Source: Saltatorellus ferox (GTDB taxonomy: Bacteria; Planctomycetota; UBA1135; GCA-002686595). From it: a DNA stretch of 64,000 bases. Position numbers and translations under genes: made by a program. The first letter of the stretch is position 1. Each line of letters begins with the position of its first letter. The stretch lies in contig CP036434.1 in NCBI GenBank assembly GCA_007751475.1, forward strand, positions 434,001-498,000, in the 5' to 3' direction. This document shows positions 9,087-18,679 of the stretch, in pieces. The notes below the pieces were generated by a model. It was not told the origin of the DNA, made no database searches, and saw only the letters and a program-made list of their open reading frames with translations.

Positions 9087-10223
9087 TCAGTTGCAGACCG
9101 AGAACTCCAGTGCCTGAGTCAGAACGGCGCTCTGCCCGTCACGGGAAATGAACTGGCACTGGACCAGTTGCCCTGGAAGATCGAGGAAGCTTGGTGAGAT
9201 GAGTGAGTTGACATCGACGGCAACGAAGCCGTCGCACTGGCCCGGACTTCCGTTGGTCCACATGACCTGCACGGGTCGAGGCTGAGTGAGGCAGAGGGTC
9301 CCCATTCCGAACGGCTGGCTCGTCCGTCCCGAGATGGTCATGAACAACGCAGCATAGGTCTGGCCGGGGAGGTTGGATGCTGTGAGGAGGAATCCCGACG
9401 TGTCGGAAGCGCTGGCCACTCCGTTCACGGTCAGGGTGGGGATCGTACCGCATGAGTTTGGCGCTGCGTTGCAGTAGACCTGCTGCTGGCCTGAGGCCAG
9501 GAAGGAGGCGATCCCCGCAATGGAGCCGTTCAAGCCTGGCACGGAAGTGAGCAGCTGTGATCCGAGCGGACCAGCCGTGTTGAACCCGGTGATCTCGTGA
9601 AGTCCGCCCAACGGACTGTTATTGTCCGAAGCGATCAGTCGTCCGAAACCGTCGAAGTCGAGTCCCAGCAGACTGGCGCCTGGAACGGCCACGCCCAGGT
9701 CTTGAAAGTTCGATCCATTCGGCAGGACGTCGATCCGGGCCAGGCTGCTCCCACCAGCCGAATTAAAGGTGGCGAAGAATACACCACCGCCCTGAGTCGT
9801 GATATCTCCGCTGAACGTGACCTGGTAGGAGTCGATCAGCTGCGCCTGTCCGGTTCCAAGATCGATGGAGGCAAAATTCCCCGAGTCTGTGACGACATAG
9901 GCCCCTCCCGCGCAATCGAACTCGAGCCCGACAATTGAACCGATCGACGGGCTGCCGATGAGCGTCGAGGCGCCTGTCGAGGGGTTCACCTGGTACAGGC
10001 TCGTGTAGGTCGTCGCGAAGAGCCCTCCGTCCGGAGACGACGCAAAGTCGGTGGGGAGAACGATCGAGAGGGGGGTGGACGACGTCACCACACCCGTGTC
10101 GACGTCTACGACGCGAAGGGTTGGCGAGGCAGAGAACTCTGCCAGGTACATCTTTCCTGCGTCTTGAGCAAAGACAGGTGCGGAGAGGGCGACCGAAAGG
10201 AGAACGAGATGTAGGGGCTGCAT
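9087..10223 (-). CDS. Secreted beta-propeller-like protein with shared C-terminal module
   Basis: 378 residues with a signal peptide (MQPLHLVLLSVALSAPVFAQ). Residues 25-250 read as repeated four-stranded blades (for example LRVVDVDTGVV, LYQVNPSTGASTLIG, FASIDLGTGQAQLID, GLDFDGFGRLIASD), as in SMP-30/NHL-type propellers. Residues 255-378 form the recurring C-terminal module, beginning YCNAAPNSCG with FISRDGQ near the end. No catalytic residues are recognisable. It is probably extracellular. It lies between two palindromic elements and has no close co-directional neighbour. Confidence 0.75.
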   Translation of the reverse strand: MQPLHLVLLSVALSAPVFAQDAGKMYLAEFSASPTLRVVDVDTGVVTSSTPLSIVLPTDFASSPDGGLFATTYTSLYQVNPSTGASTLIGSPSIGSIVGLEFDCAGGAYVVTDSGNFASIDLGTGQAQLIDSYQVTFSGDITTQGGGVFFATFNSAGGSSLARIDVLPNGSNFQDLGVAVPGASLLGLDFDGFGRLIASDNNSPLGGLHEITGFNTAGPLGSQLLTSVPGLNGSIAGIASFLASGQQQVYCNAAPNSCGTIPTLTVNGVASASDTSGFLLTASNLPGQTYAALFMTISGRTSQPFGMGTLCLTQPRPVQVMWTNGSPGQCDGFVAVDVNSLISPSFLDLPGQLVQCQFISRDGQSAVLTQALEFSVCN

Positions 10224-10395
10224 GACAAACGAGTGGGCTGGGATTCAAGGGAGCCCCGTTGGCCTGCGGAGTCGTACGACCACGAGTTCCACCGGGGGGA
10301 AGTGACAGGACTTCCATGCAAGCGCGGCGCACCACGCCCCTACCGATGGACGGACGGTCGTGTCTGTGAGGCCACTCAAAGAGACCAAACTTTCT

Positions 10396-10507
10396 GGCGG
10401 TACTGAACCTGGCGGTACGGAACCCGACCCAAAGCCGCCACGTTTCGATTCGAAGGGTTCCCCTTTGGACCGAAACGTGGCGGCTTTGGGTCGGGTTCGG
10501 TACCGCT
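10396..10507. repeat. Palindromic repeat element, 97-bp form with duplicated left end
   Basis: A left half-site (GGCGGTACTGAACCT) is followed directly by the full 97-bp inverted repeat 10411-10507, whose centre matches the copy at 8956. It lies 28 bases downstream of the stop codon of the minus-strand gene at 10536 and upstream of the start of the gene ending at 9087. Confidence 0.85.
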
Positions 10508-10535
10508 ACGTTTCTTACCGAACGGGAGGGCGATG

Positions 10536-11909
10536 CTAGGGCCGCAGTTTGTCGAGCAGCGCGGAGCCCCATCGCCGCAGTCGCTCCAGGGAGGACCATG
10601 ACGTCGAACGAAAGACGAATTCATCCGGGTCGAGGAACGTTTCGGCCGCGCCCGTTTCCGCGCGGATGCGGTCGATGAGTTCCGCGATCGTGTCGTCGTC
10701 TACGGTGATGGGGTAGTGGAGCTCCCGGAGCCGAAGTTCGCTCACGCTGCCAGGGTCTACCTGGAGGGTCTGTGAAATCACGCGGCCAAGAGAATACTCC
10801 CCGTCGTAGCGGGCTCTCTTGGGTCTGACCTGGAGCAGATCGTCCATGGCAGGCTGAGACGAGGGGAGTGGCAGGCTGAACTGAACTCGAGCGGCGTGCG
10901 GAAGGTAGCGGAGCGTGATCGCCTCGGTGGAGGCGGGGACCGCTTGCAGTACAGGGAGCTGGCTCCCTCCATGCAGGGAGGACCAGGTTCCTGAACCAGG
11001 GATCGTCGCCTCGAACTTGGCGGCGAGGCCCACGGGCGAGAACGCGAGCGCCACCCAGCCTGATTTCTCGTCTTTTGCAGGGCCTGTGGATGGACTCCAT
11101 CGAAGGATCAGCTCCTGTCCACCGGAGCCCAATCGGCTCCCGGTGGACCGAATGCCCCCCGAAGCGCGCGCCAGGAACGTCGCGGCTGCGCTCGCTCCGA
11201 AGGTCGTGACACTTCGGCCCGAGAGGGCCAGTTCCTTGATGACCGGGGCGCCGTAGGTGATCGGCACCTCCAGCAGGAAACTCGCGCGGTGCTGCGCATG
11301 TGTGTCCACGCCGATGCGCATCTCGTGCTCGTCCTTGCCGGTCAGCCCCCACGAGGAGCCGGTCGAAAGCGATACCCGCGTCTTCCGGTCGAACAGGGAG
11401 GCTCCATGAAAGCGCCGCTCGGTTCCCCTGGCGAGGAGAATGAAGGAGACCTCGCCCTCGGAGTCGCGGTCCATTGCCCAGGTCGGCTGGGGAGCGGCGG
11501 GGGTGCCCTCGCGGGGGTCGAGCCAGGGCCCGTTTCCCACGCGCCAGAAGAGGAGTTCGAGCGTCGCGCCTGGAACCTGCGGAAGGGCCGCCCGCATCGA
11601 CGCATCGGCTGCGACTCGTTCGTAGTTGCGCCAGTCGACCTGGCTCTCGCGATTCTCTCCAGGCCAGCCCACGGTGATCGAGTCTTCCGTCCTCGTCACG
11701 GTGGGTGGGGGAACGGCTCCGGGGCGCAGCGTGGGCCACGGCTCGGGGGGGCCCGCTGCGACGCGCTCGGCGTATTCGTCCACGGCCCACGGGCGTACGG
11801 CGGTCGAGCTGCAGGACGGCGAGGAGTCCACGTCCGCGAGAAGAGTGGCGATACCGGCTACGAGCACGAGGCCCACGCCGAAGGCCTGGAGGTAGCTGGA
11901 TCGGTTCAA
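10536..11909 (-). CDS. Membrane-anchored protein of unknown function
   Basis: Reading from a TTG at 11909 gives about 457 residues. One transmembrane segment lies near the start (YLQAFGVGLVLVAGIATLLA), followed by a long beta-rich region outside the membrane with no domain that I recognise. The frame stays open to 12200, but the extra part is arginine/proline-rich and overlaps the divergent DUF4105 gene, so I prefer the internal start; GGAGG lies 16 bases before it, which is rather far. A short piece of this gene (about 11755-11790) reappears at 21770-21803 in the duplicated segment. Confidence 0.6.
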   Translation of the reverse strand: MNRSSYLQAFGVGLVLVAGIATLLADVDSSPSCSSTAVRPWAVDEYAERVAAGPPEPWPTLRPGAVPPPTVTRTEDSITVGWPGENRESQVDWRNYERVAADASMRAALPQVPGATLELLFWRVGNGPWLDPREGTPAAPQPTWAMDRDSEGEVSFILLARGTERRFHGASLFDRKTRVSLSTGSSWGLTGKDEHEMRIGVDTHAQHRASFLLEVPITYGAPVIKELALSGRSVTTFGASAAATFLARASGGIRSTGSRLGSGGQELILRWSPSTGPAKDEKSGWVALAFSPVGLAAKFEATIPGSGTWSSLHGGSQLPVLQAVPASTEAITLRYLPHAARVQFSLPLPSSQPAMDDLLQVRPKRARYDGEYSLGRVISQTLQVDPGSVSELRLRELHYPITVDDDTIAELIDRIRAETGAAETFLDPDEFVFRSTSWSSLERLRRWGSALLDKLRP

Positions 11910-11952
11910 AGGGCGGTACTCGGGACCTCCGCGATCCGAGGATCCGGAGGCG

Positions 11953-13134
11953 ATGGGTGAGTGGCTGGACGGGGCGGAGCGGAATCGGGCTCGTGAGATG
12001 GGCCCAAGGCTACCATCCCAGATAGCGGGGAGATTTGGCGGACGGGTGACCGATAGGTCCTCTGTGAGCTCCAGCGCACCCACGTCAGCCGAGACCGCCC
12101 CCGCGGCACGACGCGGCCGAGGCACCGGAGGCACCGGAGGCGCCCGCGTCGCGCGCTTCGTGGTCGGCGGCCTGATCGTGCTCTGGTCGACGATCTCCAT
12201 GCTGCTTCTGGCTGGCCCCCACGGAACTCCAGGGATTCCTCGCCTCGCGGCGGTCGCCGTTTGGATCCTGTGCGTCTATCTGCTCGCTCGCCACGCGCCA
12301 CCGCTCGCCTCGCTGATCGCTCTCCCCACGCTGGCCCTCGCGATCGTCTGGGGCCTGCGCCAGATCCCGCCCCGCCTGGACAGATCCTGGGCAGAGGACC
12401 ACGCTCAAGCACCCTCCGTCGCCCTCGACGGCGACCTCGTCACGATCGGCGACTTCCGCTCGTTCCGCCATTCCGAGGACGGCCAGATCGAGGCGCGATG
12501 GGAGTCGCGCACGTTCGATCTCGGGACGCTCGAAGGCTGCGACTACATCGTGGTTCCGTTCCCGGAGAACCCGAAGCTCGCGCATACGATGGTGTCGTTT
12601 CGTTTCGCCGAGGGACCCAATCTCGCCCTCTCCGTGGAGGCGCGGCGGGAGGTGGGCGAGGCCTACTCCGTCGTTCGCGCGCTCTTCCGGCAGTACGAGC
12701 TGATCTACGTGATCGGCAACGAGGAGGACCTGCTCGGAAGCCGCCTCTTCGCCCGAGGCGACGCACTCTACCTGCATCCTGTCGTGGCCGACGTCGCGGT
12801 CGTGCGTTCCTTCCTCGTGGACCTCTTGATGACCGCGGCGGAGCTCCATGGAACGCCGCGCTGGTACCACACGCTTCGATCGAACTGCACGACGAGCCTT
12901 GTCCAGAGCTTCGAGCGCGCCCGCGGTGAACGGCTCCCCTGGGACCTCAGGATTCTGCTGCCGGGGGGCTCGGACGAACTCGTCTACGACCTGGGGATTC
13001 TGGAGAGCACGCGCCCGTTCGCCGACCTTCGCAGGGAGGCCCGCGTCGACGCCAGTCTGCTGGAGGAGCGATCTGCCGTGTGCGCCGTCCGCGAGAACCT
13101 ATCGACGCTGCTGCGGCACCGATCGTCGGACTGA
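11953..13134 (+). CDS. DUF4105 (Lnb N-terminal periplasmic-like) membrane protein
   Basis: Up to 393 residues. Two or three transmembrane helices come first (VARFVVGGLIVLWSTISMLL, then VAVWILCVYLLA and ALIVW-type stretches), followed by a periplasmic domain. Hallmarks of DUF4105 are YIVVPFPENPKLAHTMVSF, REVGEAYSVVRALFRQYELI, YVIGNEEDLLGSR and the conserved cysteine segment RWYHTLRSNCTTSLV. Family members are inner-membrane proteins of unsettled, possibly protease-like, function. The start is uncertain: GTG at 12046 would leave room for a divergent promoter and loses only a low-complexity leader. A collapsed copy of this gene lies at 21773-21893. Confidence 0.75.
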   Translation: MGEWLDGAERNRAREMGPRLPSQIAGRFGGRVTDRSSVSSSAPTSAETAPAARRGRGTGGTGGARVARFVVGGLIVLWSTISMLLLAGPHGTPGIPRLAAVAVWILCVYLLARHAPPLASLIALPTLALAIVWGLRQIPPRLDRSWAEDHAQAPSVALDGDLVTIGDFRSFRHSEDGQIEARWESRTFDLGTLEGCDYIVVPFPENPKLAHTMVSFRFAEGPNLALSVEARREVGEAYSVVRALFRQYELIYVIGNEEDLLGSRLFARGDALYLHPVVADVAVVRSFLVDLLMTAAELHGTPRWYHTLRSNCTTSLVQSFERARGERLPWDLRILLPGGSDELVYDLGILESTRPFADLRREARVDASLLEERSAVCAVRENLSTLLRHRSSD

Positions 13135-13203
13135 GGGCCTCAGCAGGAATGGCTCAGGCTCGACGCGCATCCGCGTTAGCGGATCCGCCAGGGCTGTCTT
13201 CGG

Positions 13204-14340
13204 TCAGCCTGCGTTCACAGATCGGAGAAGGTTCCGGAGGCGTGCCATCACGGAAGCGACCGGTTCGGCGCCCGGCTTGCCCGCCATGGCGTTCTGGAAG
13301 TGCGAAAGGTGAAGGGCGATCTCGTGAAAGCGGACGTGCACTTCGAGGACCTCGCGGTCGGATCTCACCGCGTACGCGGAGAGCAGTCGGGCCATTCCGT
13401 CTGCGATCTGGAACGGGCGCTTGACGCCTCCCGTGAGGATGGCGAGGTCGTGGGCGGGATCTCCCCTGCGCGCGTATTCCCAGTCGATCACCGCGGTCTT
13501 TCGCTCTGGATGGTAGAGCAGGTTCTGCCCCAACAGGTCGCCGTGGATCAGTCGCGACGGCTCCGGTGGTGGAAGGTTCTCGCTCAGCCATGCCATCGCC
13601 GCTCGCACCTCGGCCGGCTCATTTCCCGTGAGTGGATCGAGTTCACGGAGCCGTTCTTCGCCATGGGCGCGGAGGGTGTCGCTGCCCGGCAGCCAGTCGA
13701 GGCCCTCCAGCGATGTTCGGTGGATCGCAGCCGCCACGTCTGCTACGAGTTCGATGGGGTCGAACGTCGATCGGCCCTTTCGCAGATCTACCGGGAAGCC
13801 CTCGACGTGGTCGCACACAAGGGTCGCCATGTGGGTGAAGGCCACGCGCCCGGGAACGCGATAGTCGCGGGCGTGTTCGGTTAGATGCCGCAGGAGGCGT
13901 GCTTCCGCTCTGACCGACTCACGACCACGCTCATCGCTGGGGCCACGGGGAACGAGCGCCACCAGTACGCGTGGCCAGCCAGGGGCCAACGTGTCCACCC
14001 GGGCCGCGAAGGCTCGTCGCGACAGGCCCTCACCGAGCCAGCGCACGCGGCCAATCTCTGCCTCCTCCAGTCCCAGATGGGAAACGGCGGCGCGGATCGC
14101 CTCGAGCGCTCTCGCCCAGCCCTTCTCCGGTTCGGACTCCGCAGAGCTGTATCGCAGTTCCTCCGCGTCGATGCCGAAGGGATGTCCCCCAGGGGTGTAG
14201 CCGGCTACCCAGATGACTCCGTGACCTGTATCGAAGAGATCGGCGGGATCCGTGAAGGGTTCATCCTGGCAGGATCCGCGGCGCTTCCTCTGCAAGGCTT
14301 GCTTCGGCGAAGAGCGAGGTGTTTTGCGAGGTCTTCCCAC
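13204..14340 (-). CDS. APH-family phosphotransferase, duplicate copy 1
   Basis: 378 residues from GTG at 14340. The catalytic loop is RLIHGDLLGQNLLYHPE and the metal site VIDWEYARRGDPAHDLAIL, so this is an aminoglycoside/choline-kinase-like phosphotransferase. The N-terminal lobe is RVRWLGEGLSRRAFAARV with VLVALVPRG. The start is supported by the paralogue at 21958-23118, where an ATG stands at the aligned codon and similarity in this frame begins just upstream. The two copies align without large gaps and are identical at most positions. The gene is convergent with DUF4105 (69 bases apart), and this pair is the unit duplicated at 21.8-23.1 kb. The substrate is unknown. Confidence 0.8.
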   Translation of the reverse strand: MGRPRKTPRSSPKQALQRKRRGSCQDEPFTDPADLFDTGHGVIWVAGYTPGGHPFGIDAEELRYSSAESEPEKGWARALEAIRAAVSHLGLEEAEIGRVRWLGEGLSRRAFAARVDTLAPGWPRVLVALVPRGPSDERGRESVRAEARLLRHLTEHARDYRVPGRVAFTHMATLVCDHVEGFPVDLRKGRSTFDPIELVADVAAAIHRTSLEGLDWLPGSDTLRAHGEERLRELDPLTGNEPAEVRAAMAWLSENLPPPEPSRLIHGDLLGQNLLYHPERKTAVIDWEYARRGDPAHDLAILTGGVKRPFQIADGMARLLSAYAVRSDREVLEVHVRFHEIALHLSHFQNAMAGKPGAEPVASVMARLRNLLRSVNAG

Positions 14341-14548
14341 GGCTTCACGGGCCTTCTGTCGGATGGAACGGACCGGCTTGACTCGGGGCCGGGACTCGCT
14401 GAAGTACCGCTTTCCATGCTTCCAAAGAAGAGGGAGGAGCGGCGAGGCAGCGATCTTCAGAGGCGAAGAGTAGGAGTGGCCCGAACGGAAGGCTCTACCG
14501 AAGACCCAACTTCTGGGTGGCACGTGAATCAGAGTAGAGTAGGCAGGT

Positions 14549-16348
14549 ATGTCGTTCAAAAAAGGAAGGCCGTTCCAGCGGAAGCGGTGGCGCTGGTTCC
14601 TGGTGCCAGCCCTTCTTCTGGTGCCATGGCTCGCGTTTTGGGTGCTTGATTCCCCACCGGGGCCGGCTGTTCAGCCGCTCGATACTGCATTGCAGGAGAT
14701 AGGCGCCGACGAGAAGGGGGAGGAGAGCGCTGCGGGAGCGCCACTGGCGGACGTTCTCTCCCTCGGCAGATCCGAAGTGTTGCTCCCGACGGAAGGGAGT
14801 CCGGAGACATCTGCGCCCTTGCGACCTCCAGCGCCCTTGCGACTTCCAGCGTTGCTGACGGACCCGACGCTGGCGGTGGACCCGCGCTGGTGCCTGCTCG
14901 TCGGGGAACTCGAGCCCATGGACCTCGTGCAACCCCAACAGGCCTACGGGGAACTCTGGACGGACGACGATGAGCGAGCGCTGGCTCAGCCACTGCGCTG
15001 GTCGAAGGACGGCGAGAGGTTCGCGGTGTTCGCCCAGCATCCGGGCTCGTATCGATTCCGCGTCGTGGCCCACGCCGCGGGCGTCTCGCCGATGATGGAG
15101 GTGCAGTTGGTTCTGGGTGAGTCCGTGGATGTGGGGATCGTGCCCCTGGATACGGGCTATCGCATGGAGGGGCGTGCGACGCTCCGGAGCGGGGAGCCGC
15201 TGGCGGGCTGCGTACTCGTCTTCGAGGCAACGGATCCCGTGGTCCAGGGCGCGGGGGCAGAAGGCTCGGTCCTTGGCGATCGGCGACTGGAGATCCGGAC
15301 CGACGAGGAAGGAGCCTTCCGATTCAGCGGCCTGGTTCCCGGGGACTTCGAAGTCCGCACGAAATACGGTCCCCTGGAAGTGATCGAGGGGAACACCGTT
15401 CTGGCCGGCACCGTGGGACACCGGATCGTCGTCGAGGGCAGCCTGCTCGTGGTGCGCCTGATCGCCGAGAAGGGTCCCGTCGTCGGGATCAGGAGACTCG
15501 TGGCCACGCCGATGACTCCCGGTGACGCCAGGTCCCTGTCGAAGGTTCTTCCGAACCTCCATGCGATCGGCTCCCAAAGGAACTCCACCAGGCTTGTGGC
15601 CGTGCGCTCGGACACCGCCTACCGGCTTCTGGGCGAGGACTTCATGGGGCGGATGTACGCGGCGGACTGGCCCGCCGGCCAGCCCGGCGGGCGCCACGAT
15701 CTCGACCTGATGCCGCAAGCCGTGGAGGCGGGAGAGATCCTGATCCGTGCCACGGGCGACGGTGTGAGTGGTGAGATGCAGACGGTGGTGACGCGGCTCA
15801 CACGCGACGGCGTTCACGTCCGCGCGCTCGAGGTCGCGCGGGAGACCGGGCGAGGGGTTCACCTTCACTGGCTGAAGGGGCTCCCCGCAGGTTCCTACGA
15901 GCTTGCCTGCTATCTGCAGAACGGCGGGATGCTGAGCCTGGAGAAGGAAACCTACCGCGTCGATGTCGAGGCCGGCGTCGTCACCCCGGTCGAGGCGGCG
16001 GTCGTCACGGGCGGCCAGCTCCAGATCGCCTTGCGTCCACCGCCGGGCTCGGAAGAGACTCGACCCGCGCTCGTTCACATCCGCCGGCGATCAGCGACGG
16101 GCGATCCGAACCCGTGGAGACCCCTCCTGTTCTGGATGGAGAAGGGGGCGGCCGGAAGGCGGCGGGGAGAGCTGCCGCGCGTACGCAAGGAGCGTGTCCC
16201 GATCAACAGCGAGCGCGCGGTCACATGGGCGCATCCGCCCGGAGACTACGTACTGCGAATCACGCACCCCGCCTTCGAGGAGCGGATCGTGAACTGTCGC
16301 CTGCTGGCTGGACAGGCGGATACGTGCGAGGCTCAGCTCGAAAGATAA
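14549..16348 (+). CDS. Membrane-anchored carboxypeptidase-regulatory-like protein
   Basis: 599 residues with a basic N-terminus, one transmembrane helix (WFLVPALLLVPWLAFWVL) and a proline/alanine-rich stalk. It then has several beta-sandwich units of the carboxypeptidase-regulatory type: the pattern gxPLAGCVLVFE...TDEEGAFRFSGLVPGDFEV is clear at residues 215-270. The whole body would be outside the cytoplasm, tethered to the membrane. Three other genes here (25172, 28361, 38623) share this design. No enzyme motif is visible. It is divergent from the phosphotransferase copy 1. Confidence 0.7.
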   Translation: MSFKKGRPFQRKRWRWFLVPALLLVPWLAFWVLDSPPGPAVQPLDTALQEIGADEKGEESAAGAPLADVLSLGRSEVLLPTEGSPETSAPLRPPAPLRLPALLTDPTLAVDPRWCLLVGELEPMDLVQPQQAYGELWTDDDERALAQPLRWSKDGERFAVFAQHPGSYRFRVVAHAAGVSPMMEVQLVLGESVDVGIVPLDTGYRMEGRATLRSGEPLAGCVLVFEATDPVVQGAGAEGSVLGDRRLEIRTDEEGAFRFSGLVPGDFEVRTKYGPLEVIEGNTVLAGTVGHRIVVEGSLLVVRLIAEKGPVVGIRRLVATPMTPGDARSLSKVLPNLHAIGSQRNSTRLVAVRSDTAYRLLGEDFMGRMYAADWPAGQPGGRHDLDLMPQAVEAGEILIRATGDGVSGEMQTVVTRLTRDGVHVRALEVARETGRGVHLHWLKGLPAGSYELACYLQNGGMLSLEKETYRVDVEAGVVTPVEAAVVTGGQLQIALRPPPGSEETRPALVHIRRRSATGDPNPWRPLLFWMEKGAAGRRRGELPRVRKERVPINSERAVTWAHPPGDYVLRITHPAFEERIVNCRLLAGQADTCEAQLER

Positions 16349-16349
16349 C

Positions 16350-16699
16350 TTGATCGAACGCGATCTTCGAATCGGGGAGACGCTCTACCTCATGTCCCTC
16401 GACGCAGATCGGCCGGTGACCCTGTCATGGAGTGGATGGACGCCATCGACCTGAACCACGGGCATGCCATGACCGAGAGGTTCATCTTTCATCCGGATGA
16501 GCCCCTTTCCGCTCGCGTGGAGATCGAACAGCACGCGACGTTCGAGCGAGGGGAGTGGTCGCCTGCGATTAGGACCACCATCCGATTCAGCGGCACGGCC
16601 AGCGCGTTCTCTTCGAGCGCCGGGCTGGTCGCGACGGAGAGCGATCGGACGGTGTTCTCGAAGGTCTCGGAACGAGGAATTCCACGCGGTTTCCTTTGA
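16350..16699 (+). pseudogene. C-terminal remnant of a CocE/NonD-like hydrolase, frameshifted
   Basis: Two frames together resemble the C-terminal end of CocE/NonD (S15-like) hydrolases. Frame one (nt 16350-16430) gives IERDLRIGETLYLMSLDADR. After a shift, the frame from 16427 gives FIFHPDEPLSARVEIEQHA, then RGEW, and ends in VFSKVSERGIPRGFL, like the family ending with IPRD. The alpha/beta-hydrolase core and catalytic residues are absent. It begins immediately after the stop of the upstream gene, so an ancestral gene was cut here. The assignment rests on the motif pattern only. Confidence 0.45.
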
Positions 16700-16720
16700 A
16701 GAGCCATCGAGCGTCAGGTC

Positions 16721-17062
16721 TCAGAGGAGCTCGGAGCGCGTCCATTCCACGGTCGGTTCGCGATGCCGTCGCTTCCAGGCGTTCGACACAGAGCGCTTGG
16801 CAAACACGCGCGCCACGGCCACCGCAAGTCCACTTACGGCGGCCCAGGTCAGCGCGTCGCCCCACGTGACATCTTCCGCAGCTGGGTTCGCTGGTGGAGG
16901 GTTGTCCTGCGTGGCCTCCCAGGCTTCGGCCATGAGTCGGCGTGTGGCGAGGCCCGCCATGGTTCCGATGAGGGCGGCGCCCAGGGTCCAGGCCTGGCTT
17001 TGAGAGGAGTGCTTCATGGAGGAGGGGACTCGGCTGGAGAGAAATGGAGCGAGTCCGGCCAT
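16721..17062 (-). CDS. DUF4235 small membrane protein
   Basis: 113 residues with two hydrophobic helices (AWTLGAALIGTMAGLATRRL and WAAVSGLAVAVARVFAKR) separated by the typical loop WEATQDNPPPANPAAEDVTW. This arrangement matches DUF4235, integral membrane proteins of unknown function. The ATG at 17062 has GGGAG five bases upstream; the internal ATG at 17017 has no ribosome-binding site. It is divergent from the next gene. Confidence 0.75.
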   Translation of the reverse strand: MAGLAPFLSSRVPSSMKHSSQSQAWTLGAALIGTMAGLATRRLMAEAWEATQDNPPPANPAAEDVTWGDALTWAAVSGLAVAVARVFAKRSVSNAWKRRHREPTVEWTRSELL

Positions 17063-17404
17063 GGGCTCCCATGCCGGACTTGCACCGTAGTTTGGAGAAG
17101 GGCCTTTAGCTGGGCCTCAAGGCTTGATGAGGCCGCCGATGCTGGCCACGAACTCAGATCACGACGACCTGCACACTGACTTCGGGCATTGACGGAGCAT
17201 GGGTTCGGCATTGGAAGTGGCTGAGACGGCGAAGGCGCGAGGCCATCACGCAATGCACCCTCAGCGTCGCGCGGCTAAAGCGCTTCTCACGGGAGTGAGA
17301 CATGCGGGAAAGGCGCGCGCGTTCCTCTGTGCGCACGCGAGCGATGCTCGGTCGAATCGTCGACGCTTTCCCACCCTTCCTGGAACCCTCAACACCAGCA
17401 CACC
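17063..17404. other. Intergenic region between divergent membrane-protein genes
   Basis: 342 bases without a convincing gene; the short frames here lack start signals and family resemblance. It must hold the promoters for the DUF4235 gene and the 17405 gene, but I cannot point to a specific -35/-10 pair. Confidence 0.4.
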
Positions 17405-18622
17405 ATGCCCTCCTACTCCCGCACTACTGCGATCCAACCCCTGCCCGAACGCTCCCACGTCAGCTGGGGGGCGCTTCTCTCCGGTCTCGCCCTCACGACC
17501 GCCCTCGGCTGGGTCCTCATGCTGCTCGGCGGCGCATTCGGTCTATCCGTTGCGGACATCGACGACGTCGAAGCGCTCAGCCAGGGTTTCGGCATCGCAG
17601 CTGTTCTCTGGTTCATCCTTTCCTGGCTGATCGCCTACTTCGTGGGCGCCCTTGTCGCCGCCCGCCTTTCCGGAACGGTGGATGACCGCGTCGGCATGAT
17701 GCACGGCATGACGGTATGGAGCCTCGGCACGATCACCACGGTGCTTCTCGCCTCTGCGGGCGCGCAAAACGCTCTGAGCGCAGGTCAAGCCGTCGCGAGC
17801 GGCGCGGCTTCCGCCACGCGGTCCGTGACATCGGGCGTTCTCGGCGGCGCCGGGGACATCGCCACCACGGCGGGGTCAGCGATCGCCGATCTCGGTGATG
17901 AAGTCGGAGCAGCGGTGCGCCGTCAGGTCGCGGAAGAAGTCGGTCAGGTCGACGGTGCCGGCGGCGCCACTGCCGAAGAAGTCTCCGACGCCTTCGAAGG
18001 CCTGAACAACACCGCCTACGGCAACCTCTCGCTCGCCCTCGCGTCGGGGGACATGGGCAAGGCCAAGGAAATCCTTACCCGCAACACCGAGCTGGACGAA
18101 GGCGACGTGGATTCGGTCCTCGAGAGCCTCGGCAAGAAGCTGGAGAACTCGGAGTCGGTGGAGAAAGCGCAGACGATGGCGCGTGATGCGATGAACGAGG
18201 TGAAGAGCGGATCAGCTGACTATCTCGCCCAGCTCGGCGGCGGTGAGACCAGCTCCGATGAGGTCAGGACCGCCCTCGAGGAATTCGACGCCGAGACCAC
18301 CCAGCGGGTCGCCATGGCGCTCATCACGGGCGACGCCGATCGGGCGAAGATCATCATCGCTTCGCGTACGAGCCTCACCGAAAGCGAGGTGAACGCGATC
18401 GTCGCGGGCGCCGAGAAGAAGATGTCCGCTCGAATTGAATCCGTCGTGACCGAAGCCAAGGAAATGGCCGAGACGGCTGCTGGCTACGGCGAGGCCGTTC
18501 TCTGGACGGCTTTCATCGCCGCCATGGTCGCTCTACTTGCGGCCATCCTCGGCGCCAAGCTAGGCACGTCGCACGAACCCGCCGAGCTGAAGATCGCCGT
18601 CAGCGAGCGCGCGATCGCCTGA
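17405..18622 (+). CDS. Multi-pass membrane protein with helical middle domain (PhnA-like)
   Basis: 405 residues. Three transmembrane helices lie at the N-terminus (WGALLSGLALTTALGWVLML, IAAVLWFILSWLIAYFVGA, TVWSLGTITTVLLASAG), then a long alanine/glutamate-rich helical region (about residues 130-365) and a last membrane helix (AVLWTAFIAAMVALLAAIL). This order is seen in bacterial proteins often labelled PhnA-like or YrzE-like, whose role is unknown and which may respond to envelope stress. It is followed 57 bases later by a 44-residue membrane peptide gene, a probable partner. Confidence 0.6.
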   Translation: MPSYSRTTAIQPLPERSHVSWGALLSGLALTTALGWVLMLLGGAFGLSVADIDDVEALSQGFGIAAVLWFILSWLIAYFVGALVAARLSGTVDDRVGMMHGMTVWSLGTITTVLLASAGAQNALSAGQAVASGAASATRSVTSGVLGGAGDIATTAGSAIADLGDEVGAAVRRQVAEEVGQVDGAGGATAEEVSDAFEGLNNTAYGNLSLALASGDMGKAKEILTRNTELDEGDVDSVLESLGKKLENSESVEKAQTMARDAMNEVKSGSADYLAQLGGGETSSDEVRTALEEFDAETTQRVAMALITGDADRAKIIIASRTSLTESEVNAIVAGAEKKMSARIESVVTEAKEMAETAAGYGEAVLWTAFIAAMVALLAAILGAKLGTSHEPAELKIAVSERAIA

Positions 18623-18679
18623 CGCTCCCGGCCATCCTCTCCATCGACCCACTACCCCACTCAGCCCACCCTCTTTCCC

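Noticed and set aside
7269..10507. CRISPR-like spaced repeats
   Set aside because: Repeats are about 1.5 kb apart with genes between them, not 25-50 bp spacers.
13204..14559. Start of phosphotransferase copy 1 at 14559
   Set aside because: The extra residues are not present in the paralogue, would overlap the divergent gene at 14549, and a GTG at 14340 aligns with the ATG of copy 2.
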